From positions 62,001-126,000 of the forward strand of contig NZ_JAAGLY010000016.1 in NCBI RefSeq assembly GCF_010548375.1: a stretch of 64,000 bases of DNA. The letters run 5' to 3'. The notes under the pieces were generated by a model. The model had not been told where the DNA came from and did not search any database. It saw only the letters and a program-made list of their open reading frames with translations. Source of the DNA: Streptomyces sp. SID13726. GTDB taxonomy: Bacteria; Actinomycetota; Actinomycetes; Streptomycetales; Streptomycetaceae. Of this stretch, positions 1 to 8,192 are shown piece by piece; the first letter of the stretch is position 1; each line of letters starts with the position of its first letter. The position numbers and the translations under genes were made by a program.

Positions 1-2
1 AT

Positions 3-527
3 GAGAGGCCGCGTGACACCATCACGTACGTGCTCGACATCGGCTACGCCCTCTCCAACCGCTTCCCGGACCCCCCGCAGACCGACTACCGCCGCGCGGA
101 CGTCCGCGCGCTGCGGCACGACCTGTTCTGCGGGGACGTGTACCTCGCCGACACCAAGGCGGACCAGGAACTGTCCACAGCATGGGGATGGGTGCCGGTG
201 CTCGACTTCGCGTGGGCGCTGTGCTCCGTCGTGGAGGAACTGGACCGCGATCCGGCGGGCTCCCGCGCCTCCCGCCCGCAGCGCATGGAGCTCGACTTCA
301 CCGAGTCCACCGACCGCATGCTCTTCGAGCGGCGCTTCGGCTGGGTGGACATCGAGGCCGACTGGATGCCGGCCGAGGAGCCCCCGCTCACCTTCTCCCA
401 CTCCGACCTGCGCCGTGAGGCCCGGGACTTCCTGCACGACCTGCTCGCCGACCTCGTCGACCTGCACGAGGACCTCGGCGAGAACCCGGCGATCTGGACT
501 CTCCAGGCCCGCTTTCCCCGGGTGTGA
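3..527 (+). CDS. Hypothetical protein, 5' end cut by window edge
   Basis: The reading frame is already open at base 3 and runs to TGA at 525-527, giving at least 174 residues. A GTG at 30 is an internal alternative start, but the residues before it (ERPRDTITY) look like normal coding sequence, so the true start is probably outside the window. The protein is acidic, soluble and Trp-rich, with no signal peptide or membrane segment, and ends in a Leu/Asp-rich helix. I do not recognise the family. Its stop codon directly abuts the stop codon of the convergent lipoprotein gene, with no space for a separate terminator. Confidence 0.75.
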   Translation, partial: ERPRDTITYVLDIGYALSNRFPDPPQTDYRRADVRALRHDLFCGDVYLADTKADQELSTAWGWVPVLDFAWALCSVVEELDRDPAGSRASRPQRMELDFTESTDRMLFERRFGWVDIEADWMPAEEPPLTFSHSDLRREARDFLHDLLADLVDLHEDLGENPAIWTLQARFPRV

Positions 528-1070
528 TCAGGCCTCCGGCAACGCCCGCATGACCTTCTCGGCCAGCTTGCCCGCCGCCTCGCACTCCCGCTGTTCGTCG
601 GGGACGCCCTGGGCGAGGTACCAGACCCGGACCGCGTCCACGGCGTTCGCCGACGTGGCGGCCGGGTCGGTCTGGCCGTTGGCCGTGACGACGATCTGGC
701 AGGCCGACTGGGCGATCTGTCTGTTGGCCTGGAGCCCGCCGACCGTGGTCATCCCGCTGCCCTCCGGCAGATAGAAACTCCCTATCTGGAACTGTCCGTC
801 AGCCTCCCCGTCGGCCGGGACCTTCCACTCGCAGTCGTCCGTCGCGGCCCCCGACTCCAGCTCCACCTTCTTCACGCCCAGGGCCTCGGCCATGGTGTCG
901 TCCGACAGAAGCTTGCAGTAGTCCACCCCCTTGGTCTGCCGCGCACCGATCGGCCCCGAGCCACCGGCCCCCGAGCCGCTGCAAGCTGCGGTGGCCGCCA
1001 GACACAGGGCCACCGGGAGGAGAAGGACCAGGCGAAAGGGCAGGGAAGGGAAAAGAGACCGAAGGCTCAC
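528..1070 (-). CDS. DUF3558-like lipoprotein
   Basis: About 180 residues. The N-terminus has basic residues, a hydrophobic stretch and a lipobox ending in LAATAAC, so the mature protein should be lipid-anchored outside the membrane. The exported part has paired cysteines (DYCKLL, DDCEW, SACQIV, RECEA) and the layout of DUF3558-type actinobacterial lipoproteins, whose function is unknown. I chose GTG at 1070 (VSLRSLF) because a GGGAG Shine-Dalgarno lies about 8 nt upstream. A longer open frame to 1166 would put 32 non-signal-like residues before the signal peptide. It converges on the first gene of the window. Confidence 0.75.
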   Translation of the reverse strand: MSLRSLFPSLPFRLVLLLPVALCLAATAACSGSGAGGSGPIGARQTKGVDYCKLLSDDTMAEALGVKKVELESGAATDDCEWKVPADGEADGQFQIGSFYLPEGSGMTTVGGLQANRQIAQSACQIVVTANGQTDPAATSANAVDAVRVWYLAQGVPDEQRECEAAGKLAEKVMRALPEA

Positions 1071-1196
1071 GGGTGCTCCCGGAAGTGGTGCGGCGATGTG
1101 CGGAGGGACCGACTGATCCTTCCGCGTCCAGACTTCCCGGCTCACCCAGACCCAGTCCACAGCCACACCCGTCCAAGCAGAGCGCAGCGCACCCCC

Positions 1197-1925
1197 TCAC
1201 TCCACCCGAATCCCCAACTGCACCGCCAGCACCGGTGCCAGGTCCAGCAGTTGGGCCGTGCTGATCACCGCTCCCGTGAGGCGGTCGACCCCGCGGGCGA
1301 TGTCCAGCGAGGCGGCACCGCGCAGGTCGACGTCCTTGAGGGTCGCCGAGGTGAAGTCCGCTGCCTTCAGCGTGCAGTCCACGAACTCGACGCGCTCCAG
1401 GCGGGCGCCACCGAAGTCCGGTTCCACCAGGACGCAGCCGTCGAAGACGACGTCCTTCAGCGCGGCCGTACGGAGGTTGAGGTAGTCGATCTTGCCGCCG
1501 CGGACCACGACCCGCTCCAGGGCAGCGCCGTGCAGCTGGCTTCCGCCGAGGCGGGCGTCGGTCAGCTCGACGTCCCGGAAGGTCGCGCCGGAGAAGTCGG
1601 TGCCCACGCCCCGTATGCCGATGAGGGCCGAGTCCAGGAAGCGGGCGTTGCGCAGCGCGGTCTCGTCCAGGGCGCAGCCCCGCAGCGCGCAGTCCATGAA
1701 CCGGGACCCCGCGCCGTCCTGCCCCACGAAGTCCGCGTCCTGGAACTCCAGCCCGTCATAGTCACCGTCCGGCTCCAACTCCCCGCCCCCGAAGGGCGCC
1801 AGCGGCGGCAGCCGCAGCTCCGGCCGCCGCGCGGACTTCACCCGCGCACCCGCGCCACCCGACCCGCTCACCGCACCGGCCCCGCCCGACCCGCCGCCTG
1901 TCGCTCTCCTCGCCATGCCCCCCAT
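1197..1925 (-). CDS. Pentapeptide-repeat protein
   Basis: About 242 residues. After a Gly/Ala/Arg-rich N-terminal 45 residues, the protein is a run of five-residue repeats of the A(D/N)LXX type (for example DFSGATFRDVELTDARL and DFTSATLKDVDLRGA), expected to fold as a right-handed quadrilateral beta helix. The C-terminal 30 residues (VDRLTGAVISTAQLLDLAP) are a helical cap seen in many such proteins. Pentapeptide proteins include gyrase-protecting DNA mimics, but nothing here assigns that role. The start is uncertain: ATG at 1925 (MGGMARR) or at 1916. It is the last gene of the minus-strand block before the plus-strand redox cluster. Confidence 0.75.
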   Translation of the reverse strand: MGGMARRATGGGSGGAGAVSGSGGAGARVKSARRPELRLPPLAPFGGGELEPDGDYDGLEFQDADFVGQDGAGSRFMDCALRGCALDETALRNARFLDSALIGIRGVGTDFSGATFRDVELTDARLGGSQLHGAALERVVVRGGKIDYLNLRTAALKDVVFDGCVLVEPDFGGARLERVEFVDCTLKAADFTSATLKDVDLRGAASLDIARGVDRLTGAVISTAQLLDLAPVLAVQLGIRVE

Positions 1926-2093
1926 CCTGCACCCCGCCACTGACAATCCCCCTGACCTGCACAAACACCCCTGATGTCACATTCCGACCCCCTCACGGAG
2001 TCATACCCACGACACGCACAACGCCGAGCACAGACCCACACCGAAACGTACAGGAACACACCAAAACACCCCAAACTGAGGGAGACCCACGCC

Positions 2094-3254
2094 ATGCACC
2101 GCATCACCGTCATCGGCGGCGGCCTCGCCGGCCTGACCGCGGCCGTCACCGCCGCCGAGGCGGGCGCCAAGGTCACCGTGTACGAGGCCCACCACACCCT
2201 GGGCGGCCGGGCCAGGACCGCCGAGGGGCCGTACCGGACGAACGACGGCCCGCACGCCCTCTACAGCGGCGGCCCGCACTGGACCTGGCTCAGGCAGCGC
2301 GACCTCGTCGGCCCGCTCGCGCCGATCCCGCCCCTGGAGGCGGCCCGGCTGCGGCTGCGGCACAAGGGCGTCCTGCGCCGCACCCCGCCCTTCGCGATGC
2401 TCAAGCTGCTGCGCCCCGGCGCCCGACAGGCCCCGACGGACGTCGACTTCAGGCAGTGGGCCACCGAGCAGGCCGGGGAGGAGGGCGCGCTCGCCGCCGC
2501 CCACTACTCCGCCGTCGCGCTCTTCCACCACGACCCGGGCGCCCTGTCCGCCGCGTTCGTGCAGGAACGGCTGCGGCGCGCCACCAAGCTGCCGCCCGAG
2601 GCGCAGTATCCGCGCGGCGGCTGGGCCACGGTCGTGGACCGGATGGCCGCCCGGGCCTGGAACCTGGGCGTCCGGATGGAGACCCTGTCCCGCGTCGACA
2701 CCCTGCCCACCGACACCCCCGTCGTCGTGGCCACCTCCCTCGACGCGGCCCGCCGGCTCCTGGGCGACTCCTCGCTGACCTGGCCGAGCGGCCGTACGGT
2801 ACTCGTCGACCTCGCCCTGCGCACCCGGCGCGGCGACGCCTTCGCCGTCTCCGACCTCGACGCCCCGGGCTGGATCGAACGGTTCACCGCCCAGGACCGG
2901 AGCCTCGCCCCCGCGGGCGAGCAACTGCTCCAGGGGCAGATCCCCATCGCGCCGCACGAGTCGAAGGCCGACGGGGTCCGCCGTGCCGAGGACCTTCTCG
3001 ACCTGGCCTTCGAGGGCTGGCGGGAGCGGGTCACCTGGCGGCGCGAGTCCGTCGCGAACGGCCGTACGGGCGCCGTCGACCTGCCCGGCACCAGCTGGCG
3101 CGACCGGCCCTCGGTCGACCGGGGCGACGGTGTCTACCTCGCGGGCGACCAGGTCGCGGCGCCCGGTGTGCTGTCGGAGGTCGCCTTCAACAGCGCGCTG
3201 ACCGCCGTATCCCTGGCACTCGGCCGGAACGCCCTTGACCTCAAGCATGCTTGA
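2094..3254 (+). CDS. FAD-dependent oxidoreductase, amine oxidase/phytoene desaturase-like
   Basis: 386 residues. The N-terminus carries the dinucleotide-binding fingerprint ITVIGGGLAGLTAA, followed by the acidic ribose-binding residue in YEAHHTLGGRAR, typical of flavin amine oxidase/phytoene desaturase-like proteins. A C-terminal FAD motif (GVYLAGDQVAAPGVLSEVAFNSA) confirms an intact flavoenzyme fold. The substrate cannot be told. ATG 2094 follows a good GAGGGAG ribosome site; the frame is open further upstream to about 1974 but without coding-like residues. A 53-bp gap separates it from the quinone oxidoreductase gene, so the two and the exporter after them may be co-transcribed. Confidence 0.85.
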   Translation: MHRITVIGGGLAGLTAAVTAAEAGAKVTVYEAHHTLGGRARTAEGPYRTNDGPHALYSGGPHWTWLRQRDLVGPLAPIPPLEAARLRLRHKGVLRRTPPFAMLKLLRPGARQAPTDVDFRQWATEQAGEEGALAAAHYSAVALFHHDPGALSAAFVQERLRRATKLPPEAQYPRGGWATVVDRMAARAWNLGVRMETLSRVDTLPTDTPVVVATSLDAARRLLGDSSLTWPSGRTVLVDLALRTRRGDAFAVSDLDAPGWIERFTAQDRSLAPAGEQLLQGQIPIAPHESKADGVRRAEDLLDLAFEGWRERVTWRRESVANGRTGAVDLPGTSWRDRPSVDRGDGVYLAGDQVAAPGVLSEVAFNSALTAVSLALGRNALDLKHA

Positions 3255-3307
3255 GGTCGAAGAGTGGGCCTCCTCACGACGGCCTCACGACAGAGGGAGC
3301 TCTTCTC

Positions 3308-4390
3308 ATGCACGCCATCCGCCTGCACACCTTCGGCCCCGCCGAGAACCTCTCCTACGAGACCGTGGAGGACCCGGCACCCGGCCCCGGCGAGATCCGT
3401 ATCGCCGTACGGGCGTCCGGCGTCCACCTCCTGGACGCCGCGCTGCGCGAGGGGCAGCAGGGACCCCTGCCCGAACCGACCGCGCTGCCCACGATCCCCG
3501 GCCGGGAGGTCGCCGGAGTGGTCGAGTCGCTCGGCGAGGGCGTCGCCGCGCTCTGGCTCGGCAAGCGCGTGGTCGCCCACCTCGGCTTCGCCCCCGGCGG
3601 CTATGCCGAACTCGCCGTCACCGCCGTCGAGCGCGTCCACGAGATCCCCGGGAACCTGGACTTCGCCCAGGCCGTCGCCATGATCGGCACGGGCCGTACG
3701 ACGATGGGCATCCTGCTGTTCGCAGACCTCGGCCCGGACTCGGTGGCCGTGATCCCGGCGGCGGCCGGAGGGATCGGCACCCTGCTGGTGCAGTACGCCA
3801 AGAACGCGGGAGCGACGGTCGTCGGCCTCGCCGGAGGGCCCGAGAAGACGGCCCTGGTGGCGGCCAACGGCGCCGACTTCGCCGTCGACTACACGGACCC
3901 GGCGTGGCCAGGGAAGGTCCGCGCCTACCTGGGCGGCCGGCCCGTCACCGTCGTCTTCGACGGGGTGGGCGGTGCGGCGGCCCGCGAGAGCACCGCACTC
4001 CTGGGCCCGGGCGGCAAGCACATCGTCTTCGGCTGGTCCTCCGAAGGCATCAAGCCCGGAGGCATCAAGCCCGGAGGCATCAAGCCCGGAGGCATCAAGC
4101 CCGGAGGCATCAAGCCCGGAGGCATCAAAGCCGGAGGCATCAAAGCCCAAGGCATCGAGGAGGGGCGCCCCTACCTCGTCGAGGGCGTCTCCGAGCAGGT
4201 CCTCGGCCCCGCGATGATGCGGAAGGCGGGCCCCGACCCCGTCCGCACCCTCGAACTGCGCGCCCTCGCCGAAGCCACCGCGGGCCGTCTCACCCCTGCG
4301 GTACGGCGCTTCCCGCTCGCCGAGGCCGCCGCCGCGCACCGCGCGCTGGAGAACCGTGCCACGACCGGAAAGGTGGTCCTGGAGCCATGA
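3308..4390 (+). CDS. Zinc-free MDR quinone oxidoreductase with GIKPG repeat
   Basis: 360 residues. This is a medium-chain dehydrogenase/reductase of the NADPH:quinone oxidoreductase type: N-terminal GroES-like fold, then a nucleotide-binding segment (VIPAAAGGIGTLLVQYAKNAGA), and the C-terminal FPLAEAAAAHRALE...GKVVLEP typical of the family. It lacks the catalytic zinc ligands of alcohol dehydrogenases. The odd feature is an in-frame array of five perfect and two degenerate pentapeptides GIKPG at about residues 247-281, after the FGWSS strand, where relatives have only a short loop. ATG 3308 follows GGGAG. Its stop overlaps the start of the exporter gene (ATGA), implying translational coupling. 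Confidence 0.9.
   Translation: MHAIRLHTFGPAENLSYETVEDPAPGPGEIRIAVRASGVHLLDAALREGQQGPLPEPTALPTIPGREVAGVVESLGEGVAALWLGKRVVAHLGFAPGGYAELAVTAVERVHEIPGNLDFAQAVAMIGTGRTTMGILLFADLGPDSVAVIPAAAGGIGTLLVQYAKNAGATVVGLAGGPEKTALVAANGADFAVDYTDPAWPGKVRAYLGGRPVTVVFDGVGGAAARESTALLGPGGKHIVFGWSSEGIKPGGIKPGGIKPGGIKPGGIKPGGIKAGGIKAQGIEEGRPYLVEGVSEQVLGPAMMRKAGPDPVRTLELRALAEATAGRLTPAVRRFPLAEAAAAHRALENRATTGKVVLEP
4046..4150 (+). repeat. 15-bp in-frame minisatellite in quinone oxidoreductase gene
   Basis: Five perfect copies of GGCATCAAGCCCGGA (4046-4120) are followed by two degenerate copies (4121-4135 and 4136-4150). The unit is a multiple of three and encodes GIKPG, so copy-number changes would lengthen or shorten a surface loop without breaking the frame. 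Confidence 0.95.
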
Positions 4391-5922
4391 CACGCCCGGA
4401 TGCGACTCGTACCGATTCATGGTCTTCTGACCGGGTGAGCGTCACCCAGTCAGCCGAACAGGCAGATCCCCGTCGCTGGTGGGGCCTGGTGGTCATCGCC
4501 CTGGCCCAGCTGATGGTCGTCCTCGACGCGACCATCGTGAACATCGCGCTCCCGTCCGCACAGCGTGACCTGGGCATGTCCGACGGCAACCGCCAGTGGG
4601 TCATCACCGCGTACACGCTCGCCTTCGGCGGCCTCCTGCTGCTCGGCGGCCGGGTCGCCGACCTGGTGGGCCGCAAGCGCACCTTCGTGATCGGCCTGGT
4701 CGGCTTCGCCGCCGCCTCCGCACTCGGCGGCGCGGCCACCGGCTCCGGCATGCTCTTCGCGGCCCGCGCCCTCCAGGGCGTCTTCGCGGCCGTGCTCGCC
4801 CCCTCCGCGCTGTCCCTGCTGACCACGACCTTCACCGACCCGAAGGAGCGCGGAAAGGCCTTCGGGATCTACGGCGCCCTCGCGGGCTCGGGTTCCGCGA
4901 TCGGGTTCATCGTCGGCGGGCTGCTCACCGAGTACCTGGACTGGCGCTGGTGCCTCTACGTCAACGTGCCCATCGCGGTCGTCGCCGTCTTCGGTGCCCT
5001 CACCCTGCTCCACGACCGCCCCGGCCACGCGGGCGCCCGCCTCGACGTGCCCGGCGTGCTGCTGGGCTGCGGCGGCCTGGTCGCGATCGTCTACGGCTTC
5101 AGCGAGGCCGAGCCCCGGGGCTGGAGCGACGCCCTGGTGCTGACGCTGCTCGCGGGGGGTGTCGTACTCCTGGCGGCGTTCGTGTGGTGGCAGTCCCGGG
5201 CGCCCATGCCGCTGCTCCCGCTGCACATCGTCAAGGACCGCAACCGCGCGGGCTGCTTCCTGACCATGGGGCTCGCCGTCATCGGGATGTTCGGCCTGTT
5301 CCTGTTCATGACCTACTACCTCCAGGTCGTGCTGGCCTACTCCCCGGTGCGGACCGGGCTCGCCTTCCTGCCGATGACCGCCGCGATCATCGTCGGCTCC
5401 ACCCAGATCTCGGCCCGGCTGATGAACCGGGTGGCGCCCCGCATGCTCATGGTCCCCGGCATGGTCCTCGCCGCGGGCGGCATGCTGGTCCTCACCCGGA
5501 TGACCGTGGACAGCTCCTACGCCACCGAGATCCTGCCCGCCCTGCTCCTCATGGGCCTCGGCATGGGCCTCACCTTCATGCCGGTGTTCTCCACGGCCAC
5601 CGCGGGCGTCGCCCCGCAGGACTCCGGGGTGACCTCGGCGACCGTCAACACCTCGCAGCAGGTGGGCGGTTCGATCGGCACGGCCCTGCTCAACACGATC
5701 GCCACCACCAGCAGCACCGCCTATGTCACCGCCCACCTGACCGACCCCTCGAAGAGGGCGCTGATCGTCAAGGAGGGCGTGGTGCACGGCTACACGGTGG
5801 CCATCTGGTGCGCCGTCGGCATCATGCTCCTGGCCGGCCTGATCGCGGGGGTGATGGTCACGGCGAAGCCGCCCCAGCACGACGCGAGCGCCCCGGCACC
5901 GGTGCCGGAATCCGCGGTGTGA
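4387..5922 (+). CDS. DHA2-family MFS drug exporter (EmrB/QacA type)
   Basis: 511 residues with 14 predicted membrane segments. It shows the DHA2 hallmarks: LDATIVNIALP in helix 1, the loop 2-3 motif GGRVADLVGRKR, and the helix 5 antiporter motif GSGSAIGFIVGGLL. It is expected to export hydrophobic compounds using the proton gradient. The ATG overlaps the stop of the quinone oxidoreductase gene by 4 bp, so the two are probably co-translated; this suggests export of a compound processed by the neighbouring redox enzymes, which is inference. The C-terminus is a short Ala/Pro tail (ASAPAPVPESAV). Confidence 0.93.
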   Translation: MTRPDATRTDSWSSDRVSVTQSAEQADPRRWWGLVVIALAQLMVVLDATIVNIALPSAQRDLGMSDGNRQWVITAYTLAFGGLLLLGGRVADLVGRKRTFVIGLVGFAAASALGGAATGSGMLFAARALQGVFAAVLAPSALSLLTTTFTDPKERGKAFGIYGALAGSGSAIGFIVGGLLTEYLDWRWCLYVNVPIAVVAVFGALTLLHDRPGHAGARLDVPGVLLGCGGLVAIVYGFSEAEPRGWSDALVLTLLAGGVVLLAAFVWWQSRAPMPLLPLHIVKDRNRAGCFLTMGLAVIGMFGLFLFMTYYLQVVLAYSPVRTGLAFLPMTAAIIVGSTQISARLMNRVAPRMLMVPGMVLAAGGMLVLTRMTVDSSYATEILPALLLMGLGMGLTFMPVFSTATAGVAPQDSGVTSATVNTSQQVGGSIGTALLNTIATTSSTAYVTAHLTDPSKRALIVKEGVVHGYTVAIWCAVGIMLLAGLIAGVMVTAKPPQHDASAPAPVPESAV

Positions 5923-6005
5923 GACGTGCCGGTGCTGGTACCGGTGCCGGATCGGTGGCGTGAACGCTCCAGCTCCAGCTCCGGTGCCGGTGCCGGTGCC
6001 GGTGT

Positions 6006-6039
6006 CGGATCGGCACCGCTGCCGGATCGGCACCGCTGC
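6006..6039. repeat. 17-bp tandem repeat in convergent intergenic spacer
   Basis: CGGATCGGCACCGCTGC occurs twice head to tail (6006-6022, 6023-6039). It sits in a 185-bp spacer (5923-6107) full of CCGGTGC-type short repeats between two convergent genes. No convincing gene or classical terminator was seen in the spacer. Confidence 0.85.
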
Positions 6040-6107
6040 CGGATCAGCGCCATGTACGCCCCGGCACCCCTACCGCATCCGCGCCGTGAACAAAGGGCCC
6101 CAGCCCC

Positions 6108-7505
6108 TCAGCTCCGCCCCGCCACCCGATCCGCCCACCGCGCCAGCCGCGACGACTCCGCGCTGCGGCTCGCGGACTCCCGCCGGTCCGCCGTCCGGTA
6201 CGTGGCGTACATGCCCTGCACGCCCAGCCAGCGCAGCGGCTCCGGCTCCCACTTGCGGACCTTGTGGCCGACCCACGGCAGTTCCGTCAGCTCGGTCCGG
6301 CCGCCCTGCCCGGAGTCCTGCTGCACCAGGTCCCGCAGGGTCCGGGCGGCCAGGTTGGTGGTGGCGACGCCCGAGCCGACGTAACCGCCCGCCCAGCCGA
6401 GCCCCGTCGAACGGTCGAGGGTCACCGTCGCGCACCAGTCCCGCGGCACCCCCAGCACCCCCGACCAGGCGTGCTCGATCCGTGTCCCGGCCAGCATCGG
6501 GAAGAACCCCACCAGGATCTCCCGCAGCGCCTCGACCGTCTCGCCCTGCGTCCGCCCGTCGTTGTCGGTGCGCGAGGCGAAGCGGTACGGCACCCCGCGC
6601 CCGCCCAGCGCGATCCGCCCGTCGGCGGTGCGCTGCGCGTACATGTACGCGTGCGCCATGTCCCCCAGCGTCTGGAGCCCCTCCCAGCCGATCGCCGCCC
6701 ACTGCTCGTCGGTCAGCGGCTCGGTCGCGATCATCGAGGAGTTCATCGGCAGCCAGGTCCGCCGCTGCCCCTTCAGCGCGGCCGTGAAGCCCTCCGTGCA
6801 GCGCAGCACATAAGGCGCACGGACCGTGCCGTACGGCGTCACCGCGTGCTTGGGCCGGATCTCCGTCACCGGCGTCTGCTCGTGCACGACCACACCCAGC
6901 GCCTCGACGGCCGCCGCCAGCCCCTTCACCAGCTTCACCGGATGCACCCGCGCCCCGTGCGGCGTCCACGAGGAACCGACCGCGTCCGCGACCCGCACCC
7001 GCTGCGCCGTCTCCCGGGCGCCGTACAGCTCACGGTCCTTCTCGCCGTACGACAGCTCGTGCTCGTGGAACGCCCTCAGCCGCGCCAACTGCGCGGGCGT
7101 ACGCGCCACTTCGAGGACCCCGCCCTTGTGCAGCCCGGCGTCGAAACCCTCTTCGCCGACGACCCGGACGACCTCGTCGACGGTGTCGTTCATGGCCTTC
7201 TGCAACCGTACGGCGGCCTCGTGGCCGTGCAGCCTCGCGTACCGGTCGCGGCCCGCGATGCCGTTGTAGAGCCAGCCGCCGTTGCGCCCGGAGGCGCCGT
7301 AGCCGCAGAACTTCTGCTCCAGGACCACGATCCGCAGAAACGGCACCGCCTTCTTCAGGTAGTACGCCGTCCACAGCCCCGTGTACCCGCCGCCGACGAT
7401 CACCACGTCCGCCGAGGCGTCACCGCCGAGTGGCTCCCGCGCCTCGGGAAAGCCGTCGTCCGCGTACCAGAAGGAGACGCCGCCGTTCACGACACTGCTG
7501 CTCAT
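6108..7505 (-). CDS. DAO-family FAD oxidoreductase (glycine/D-amino acid or putrescine-type oxidase)
   Basis: 465 residues. An N-terminal Rossmann fingerprint (DVVIVGGGYTGLWTAYYLKK) is followed by GYGASGRNGGW, the DAO-fold motif found in gamma-glutamylputrescine oxidase and related amine oxidases. The C-terminal GWAGGYVGSGVATTNLAARTLRDL completes the FAD site. The natural substrate is unknown; primary or secondary amines are likely. ATG 7505 (MSSSVVNGG) gives a family-typical N-terminus although its ribosome site is weak. It lies 11 bp downstream of the rhomboid-like gene on the same strand and is probably co-transcribed with it. Confidence 0.9.
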   Translation of the reverse strand: MSSSVVNGGVSFWYADDGFPEAREPLGGDASADVVIVGGGYTGLWTAYYLKKAVPFLRIVVLEQKFCGYGASGRNGGWLYNGIAGRDRYARLHGHEAAVRLQKAMNDTVDEVVRVVGEEGFDAGLHKGGVLEVARTPAQLARLRAFHEHELSYGEKDRELYGARETAQRVRVADAVGSSWTPHGARVHPVKLVKGLAAAVEALGVVVHEQTPVTEIRPKHAVTPYGTVRAPYVLRCTEGFTAALKGQRRTWLPMNSSMIATEPLTDEQWAAIGWEGLQTLGDMAHAYMYAQRTADGRIALGGRGVPYRFASRTDNDGRTQGETVEALREILVGFFPMLAGTRIEHAWSGVLGVPRDWCATVTLDRSTGLGWAGGYVGSGVATTNLAARTLRDLVQQDSGQGGRTELTELPWVGHKVRKWEPEPLRWLGVQGMYATYRTADRRESASRSAESSRLARWADRVAGRS

Positions 7506-7516
7506 GGCCAGGGACG

Positions 7517-8158
7517 TTAACCCGCCGGCACACCCGCTGTCTCCTTCGGATTCCGCACTTTCACCAGGGGGTGACAACCGAATCCGATCAGTACGGCGGT
7601 GAAGTGCCCCAGGTCGGTGAAGGTCCGCCCGGTCACCAGCGGCACCGCGTACACGGCGAGAACACCGGCCCCGTAGCCGTACCGCCAGGGCGCCGCAATC
7701 CGGTACACCAGCACCGCCGCCACCCCCGCCAGCGCGTAGCTCACCCCCACGTCCAGCGTGCCCACCGCCGACGCGGGCGCCAGCCCGTGCCGGATCCCCC
7801 ACAGCAGCGCCCCCTCACTGATCAGCGTGGCCAGCACATGCGCCGCCGCACACACCGCCAGCCACCGCGCGGTCCCCAGCCAGCGCTCGGCCGGCGCGTG
7901 GAAGAGGGAGTAGAGGACGGCGTACGGCAGCCAGCGCCCGCCGTCGATCCACATCGCACTGGCGACCAGCACCCGCACCGGATTGCTCGACAGCTCATGG
8001 AGGTTGGTCGAGCGCTGCCGCAGGAACTCCTCCTCGAACTCCGGCGACATGTGGTGCAGCGCCACCGTCGTCACGAAGAGAACGCCCAGCCAGACATAGG
8101 TGCCCGGGGCGCCGCGGACATACGTCCACACCCTGTGGACACCCCGCCTAATTCGCAT
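7517..8158 (-). CDS. Rhomboid-like integral membrane protein
   Basis: 213 residues with about five to six membrane segments. The order of segments, a conserved WLGTARWL stretch, GVSYALAGVAAVLVYR and a late GHFTAVLIGFGCHPL resemble the actinobacterial rhomboid-like group. The catalytic GxSG serine of active rhomboid proteases is not obvious: the corresponding region reads DVGVSYALAG. It may therefore be a pseudoprotease. ATG 8158 starts immediately upstream of the divergent phosphotransferase gene, leaving only 34 bp, so both promoters must overlap. The DAO-family oxidoreductase gene follows. Confidence 0.8.
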   Translation of the reverse strand: MRIRRGVHRVWTYVRGAPGTYVWLGVLFVTTVALHHMSPEFEEEFLRQRSTNLHELSSNPVRVLVASAMWIDGGRWLPYAVLYSLFHAPAERWLGTARWLAVCAAAHVLATLISEGALLWGIRHGLAPASAVGTLDVGVSYALAGVAAVLVYRIAAPWRYGYGAGVLAVYAVPLVTGRTFTDLGHFTAVLIGFGCHPLVKVRNPKETAGVPAG

Positions 8159-8179
8159 GAGGCGATTCACGCACGCCGG

Positions 8180-8185
8180 TAGGGT
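8180..8185 (+). promoter_or_regulatory. -10-like hexamer TAGGGT, likely leaderless start
   Basis: TAGGGT lies 7 nt before GTG 8193. With usual -10 geometry the transcript would begin at or within a base or two of the start codon. No clear -35 hexamer is visible. Confidence 0.45.
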
Positions 8186-8192
8186 CCGAAAG

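Noticed and set aside
1974..2093. Upstream extension of the FAD oxidoreductase gene
   Set aside because: The added residues are not coding-like and ATG 2094 has a good ribosome site directly before the dinucleotide-binding fold.
4046..4150. Regular short repeats resembling a CRISPR array
   Set aside because: Units are head to tail without spacers and lie in frame inside a gene.
4450..6033. 527-codon minus-strand open frame opposite the DHA2 exporter
   Set aside because: Composition is His/Gly/Arg-rich shadow sequence of a clear membrane-protein gene.
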